From the NCBI GenBank assembly GCA_017433225.1, contig JAFRHS010000006.1, positions 1-64,000 on the forward strand: 64,000 nucleotides of DNA, in the 5' to 3' direction. Under the pieces are notes generated by a model. The model saw nothing but the letters and a program-made list of their open reading frames with translations, did not search any database and was not told the origin of the DNA. The DNA is from Clostridia bacterium. GTDB lineage: Bacteria > Bacillota > Clostridia > Oscillospirales > Acutalibacteraceae. A program made the translations under genes and the position numbers. Positions 61,416 through 64,000 of the stretch are shown here, piece by piece (positions within the stretch are counted from its first letter, which is position 1; each line of letters starts with the position of its first letter).

Positions 61416-62372
61416 TTACGAAACACTCTGTCCGGCCTCGACCGGGTGGCCGAGCAGGTAGGACTTCGTGTCCATGGCACGGGATCCGTGGGGCTGGACT
61501 TCGAGCAGTTCCACATAGTTCCCGTCCCCGCAGCGGACGAACAGTCTCCCCTGCTCCGCGAACAGTGCGCCGGCTTCGGAACAGCCGGTCATCTCATCGG
61601 AACACTCCAGAGCCAGAACGGAGCGGTGGAGCTTCAGCGGAGAGCCATCCCTCGTGGTGAGGGCGCCCGGCCAGGGCGACAGGCCGCGGATCCGGTTGTG
61701 GACCTCCTGTGCGGTGCGCGTCCAGTCGACCGGCGAATCGGCTTTCGACAGCATCCCGGCGTAACAGGACTGTGCGTCGTCCTGCGGCGTGCGGGTCAGC
61801 GTGCCGGCCTCGATGGCTTCGAGCGTTTTCGCAAGGACCGTGCCGCCGAGGACCGCGAGCCGGTCAAAGAGCTCGCCTGCCGTCTCGTTCTCGCCGATGG
61901 CAACGGTCTCGGACAGGAGGATGTCTCCGGTATCGAGGCCTTCGTTCATGAGCATGGTGGTGACACCGGTCTCGGTCTCCCCGTTCAGGATGCAGGCGTT
62001 GATGGGCGCTGCGCCCCGGTACTTCGGCAGGAGCGATGCATGCACATTGATGCATCCGTACTTCGGGAAGTCGAGGACATCGGACTTCAGCAGCATGCCG
62101 AAGGCGGCGACGACGATGACGTCGGGCTGAGCCTGTTCGAGGATCGGCATGGCCTCGCCGTGCTTCAGGGATTCCGGCTGGTAGACCGGGATGTGGTGGA
62201 GCAGCGCGCACTCTTTCACCGGCGGCTGGGTCAGGATGTGTTTCCGGCCCTTCGGCTTGTCCGGCTGGGTGAAGACGCCGACGACCTCATGCCCTTCGGC
62301 GATGAGCCGCTCCAGCGAGGAGACCGCGAAATCCGGGGTCCCCATGAATATGATTCTCAAAGGGGAAGTCAT
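61416..62372 (-). CDS. fmt: Methionyl-tRNA formyltransferase
   Basis: Fmt formylates initiator Met-tRNA with 10-formyl-THF. The 318 residues have IIFMGTPDFAVSSLERL, the active-site GCINVHASLLPKYRGAAPIN, and DTGDILLSE, then a C-terminal OB-like domain. The ATG overlaps the def stop by four bases and sits tight against GAGAGG, so a TTG at 62360 (giving LRIIFMGTPDF) could be used instead. Confidence 0.96.
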   Translation of the reverse strand: MTSPLRIIFMGTPDFAVSSLERLIAEGHEVVGVFTQPDKPKGRKHILTQPPVKECALLHHIPVYQPESLKHGEAMPILEQAQPDVIVVAAFGMLLKSDVLDFPKYGCINVHASLLPKYRGAAPINACILNGETETGVTTMLMNEGLDTGDILLSETVAIGENETAGELFDRLAVLGGTVLAKTLEAIEAGTLTRTPQDDAQSCYAGMLSKADSPVDWTRTAQEVHNRIRGLSPWPGALTTRDGSPLKLHRSVLALECSDEMTGCSEAGALFAEQGRLFVRCGDGNYVELLEVQPHGSRAMDTKSYLLGHPVEAGQSVS

Positions 62373-62887
62373 CCTCTCTCGTTGTTTTTCTCGGCACGGC
62401 GGATCCGGGCCCGTTCTTCCAGTTCCTCACGGTCGTGGGGTTCCGGATTCAGACGGTCGAGGAACAGGATGCCGTTGGTGTGGTCGATCTCATGACAGTA
62501 GCAGACGGCGCGGAACCCGTCGACCTCTTCGACATGGTGCTCACCGTAGCGGTCGTCGTATTCGACGGTGATCTTCTCGGGACGGATGGTCTCGTAGTAC
62601 TCACCGGGAATGGAGAGACAGCCTTCGATCTCGTACTGGATGCCCTCTTCTTTGGTGATGACCGGGTTGATGAGTTCGGTCACGCCCTCGCCGTCCTGCA
62701 GGTCGATGACGACCGCCCGTTTGAGGCTCGCCACCTGGACCGCCGCGAGGCCGACGCCTTCATCGGCATACATGGTCTCGACCATGTCGTCGAGCAGTTC
62801 CCAGAGGCGCTCATCGAATTTTGTGACGACACGGCTCTGCTTGCGGAGGATGGGGTCTTCTTTTTTGACTACATTTCTGGTTGCCAT
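62369..62887 (-). CDS. def: Peptide deformylase
   Basis: Def removes the N-terminal formyl group from new proteins. The 172 residues contain all three motifs: GVGLAAVQV, EGCLSIPG (metal cysteine) and the metal histidines in CHEIDHTNG. It lies 15 bp after priA and overlaps fmt, so formylation and deformylation are co-expressed. Confidence 0.96.
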   Translation of the reverse strand: MATRNVVKKEDPILRKQSRVVTKFDERLWELLDDMVETMYADEGVGLAAVQVASLKRAVVIDLQDGEGVTELINPVITKEEGIQYEIEGCLSIPGEYYETIRPEKITVEYDDRYGEHHVEEVDGFRAVCYCHEIDHTNGILFLDRLNPEPHDREELEERARIRRAEKNNERG

Positions 62888-62902
62888 AACGTTTCTTCTT
62901 TC

Positions 62903-64000
62903 TTATCCGTTCTCGACATCGACAACGGTGGTGATGCTTTTTGCGTCGGAGGTCCTGCCGAAATCTTTCAGGAGTTCGGACAGGAACTTCCGGAACGGGG
63001 CCTGGAACCGGCACTTGATCAGGACACGGTACCGGTAGGTCCCGCCGACCCGGACGACCCGTTCAGGCATGGGCCCGAGGGCGATGAGCCGGATGTCGTT
63101 CGCGTCGCCGAGCCGCTCTTTGAGCAGGTCGAGGAACGCGGCGGCCGCCTGTTCGACCCGTTCCTGTTTCGCGCCGCAGAACCCGACGGAGACGAGCGTG
63201 CAGAAGGGCGGATAGACCATCGCCTTCCGGACACCGATCTCATAGGAATAAAAGGACTCATAGTCCTGGGCCGAGGCGAACCGGATGACTTCGTTCCCGG
63301 GGTTCATGGTCTGGATGACGGCCTTGCCGGACCAGCGTCCGCGGCCGGCCCGTCCGACGACCTGCGTGATGAGGTCGAAGGTCCGTTCCATGCTCTGGAA
63401 ATCGTCATTGTAGAGCTCTTTATCGGCATTCAGGACGCCGACGAGGGTGACGTTCTCGAAGTCGAGACCTTTCGCCACCATCTGGGTCCCTACCATTATA
63501 TCATATTCGCCGTCCCGAAACGCGCTCAGGTTCCGGTCGTAAGCGTATTTCTGCATGGTCGTGTCGGCGTCCATCCGCAGGATGCGGGCGCCGGGCAGGA
63601 GTTCGGCCAGTTCCTCTTCGACTTTCTGCGTCCCGCTGCCGGAGTACCGGACGGCCTCTTCCCCGCATTCCGGACAGACCCGGGAAAACGGGATCGAATA
63701 GCCGCAGTAATGGCACATGAGGCGCCGGTTCGCGTTGTGATATGTGAGAGAGATGCTGCAGTTCGGACACGTGACGACGTTCCCGCAGCTCTCACAGGCA
63801 ACATAGGTGTTGTACCCGCGCCGGTTCATGAGAAGGATGGACTGCCGCCCCTCGTCGAGGTTTTTCTTCAATTCCGCCAGCAGGTAGCGGCTGATGGAGG
63901 AGCGGTTGCCGGCCGAACGCTCTTTGCAGAGGTCGACCGTGACGACTTCCGGCAGGACCGCATCGCCGTAGCGGGTGCGAAGGGCGTGGAAGCTGTAACG
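62903..64000 (-). CDS. priA: Primosomal replication helicase PriA (5' part outside window)
   Basis: The window holds the last 365 residues; the frame stays open to the edge. Visible are the zinc-binding cysteines (CESCGNVVTCPNCS and CHYCGY...CPECG), SGTQKVEEELAELLPG, helicase motifs MVGTQMVAKGLDFENV and QVVGRAGRG, and the PriA C-terminal domain. PriA reloads the replisome at stalled forks. It starts the priA-def-fmt run. Confidence 0.95.
   Translation of the reverse strand, partial: RYSFHALRTRYGDAVLPEVVTVDLCKERSAGNRSSISRYLLAELKKNLDEGRQSILLMNRRGYNTYVACESCGNVVTCPNCSISLTYHNANRRLMCHYCGYSIPFSRVCPECGEEAVRYSGSGTQKVEEELAELLPGARILRMDADTTMQKYAYDRNLSAFRDGEYDIMVGTQMVAKGLDFENVTLVGVLNADKELYNDDFQSMERTFDLITQVVGRAGRGRWSGKAVIQTMNPGNEVIRFASAQDYESFYSYEIGVRKAMVYPPFCTLVSVGFCGAKQERVEQAAAAFLDLLKERLGDANDIRLIALGPMPERVVRVGGTYRYRVLIKCRFQAPFRKFLSELLKDFGRTSDAKSITTVVDVENG

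Overview
The window reads as one chromosomal contig of a Gram-positive, anaerobic or microaerophilic Firmicute, most likely a Clostridia-class gut-type bacterium, with moderately high G+C and strongly GC-ending codons. The basis for this is gene order (asp23-nusB-xseA-xseB-ispA-dxs-tlyA-nadK-argR-recN; gdpP-rplI-dnaB-tilS-hpt-ftsH; priA-def-fmt-rsmB-rlmN-prpC-pknB-rsgA), class III fructose-bisphosphatase, RNase J, PASTA kinase, reverse rubrerythrin, purine-rich GGAGG-type ribosome binding sites and sigma-A promoters with 17-bp spacers. No phage, insertion sequence, CRISPR array or rRNA gene was seen. The content is mostly core metabolism and housekeeping, with a few accessory islets.

Layout. 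1-8.3 kb: a cut FAD/Fe-S oxidoreductase, a divergent FadR-type GntR regulator with a visible operator, a staphylococcal-type lipase without signal peptide, acetate kinase, tRNA-Ala(GGC), fructose-1,6-bisphosphatase and a small zinc-ribbon protein. 8.3-11.2 kb: an AMP-forming acyl ligase behind a repeat-rich leader of about 400 bp, and a reverse rubrerythrin. 11.3-16.9 kb: an arginine operon argC-lysA-like-argJ-argB-argD whose promoter carries ARG-box-like palindromes, one of them filling the -35/-10 spacer; the cognate repressor argR lies at 20 kb. 17-28.3 kb: asp23, then nusB to recN and tyrS (RNA processing, isoprenoid precursor synthesis, DNA repair, NADP supply). A terminator hairpin that can also pair in a crossing fashion lies between asp23 and nusB.

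28.4-35.8 kb: a YfhO membrane protein, a flavodoxin-like protein, an unknown protein with an integrase-type N-terminal helix-turn-helix-like domain, an ATP-grasp enzyme with a GNAT acetyltransferase and a histidine phosphatase, a small element with inverted ends next to tRNA-Lys(TTT). 35.8-50.4 kb: secG, a topoisomerase IV pair of unusual sequence type, ftsH, hpt, tilS, dnaB, rplI, gdpP and rnj. 50.6-54.6 kb: RNase HI, a secreted SGNH hydrolase, and the most unusual locus: a two-gene operon of a Lys/Val/Pro repeat protein and a hybrid-cluster-protein homologue in which the four hybrid-cluster cysteines and the N-terminal Fe-S segment are all gone while a C-terminal redox-disulfide domain is fused on. 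54.6-64 kb: rsgA, pknB, prpC, rlmN, rsmB, a YugP-like zinc peptidase, fmt, def and the 3' part of priA.

Almost all genes are on the minus strand. All functions are inferred from motifs and remembered family features; no database search was possible.
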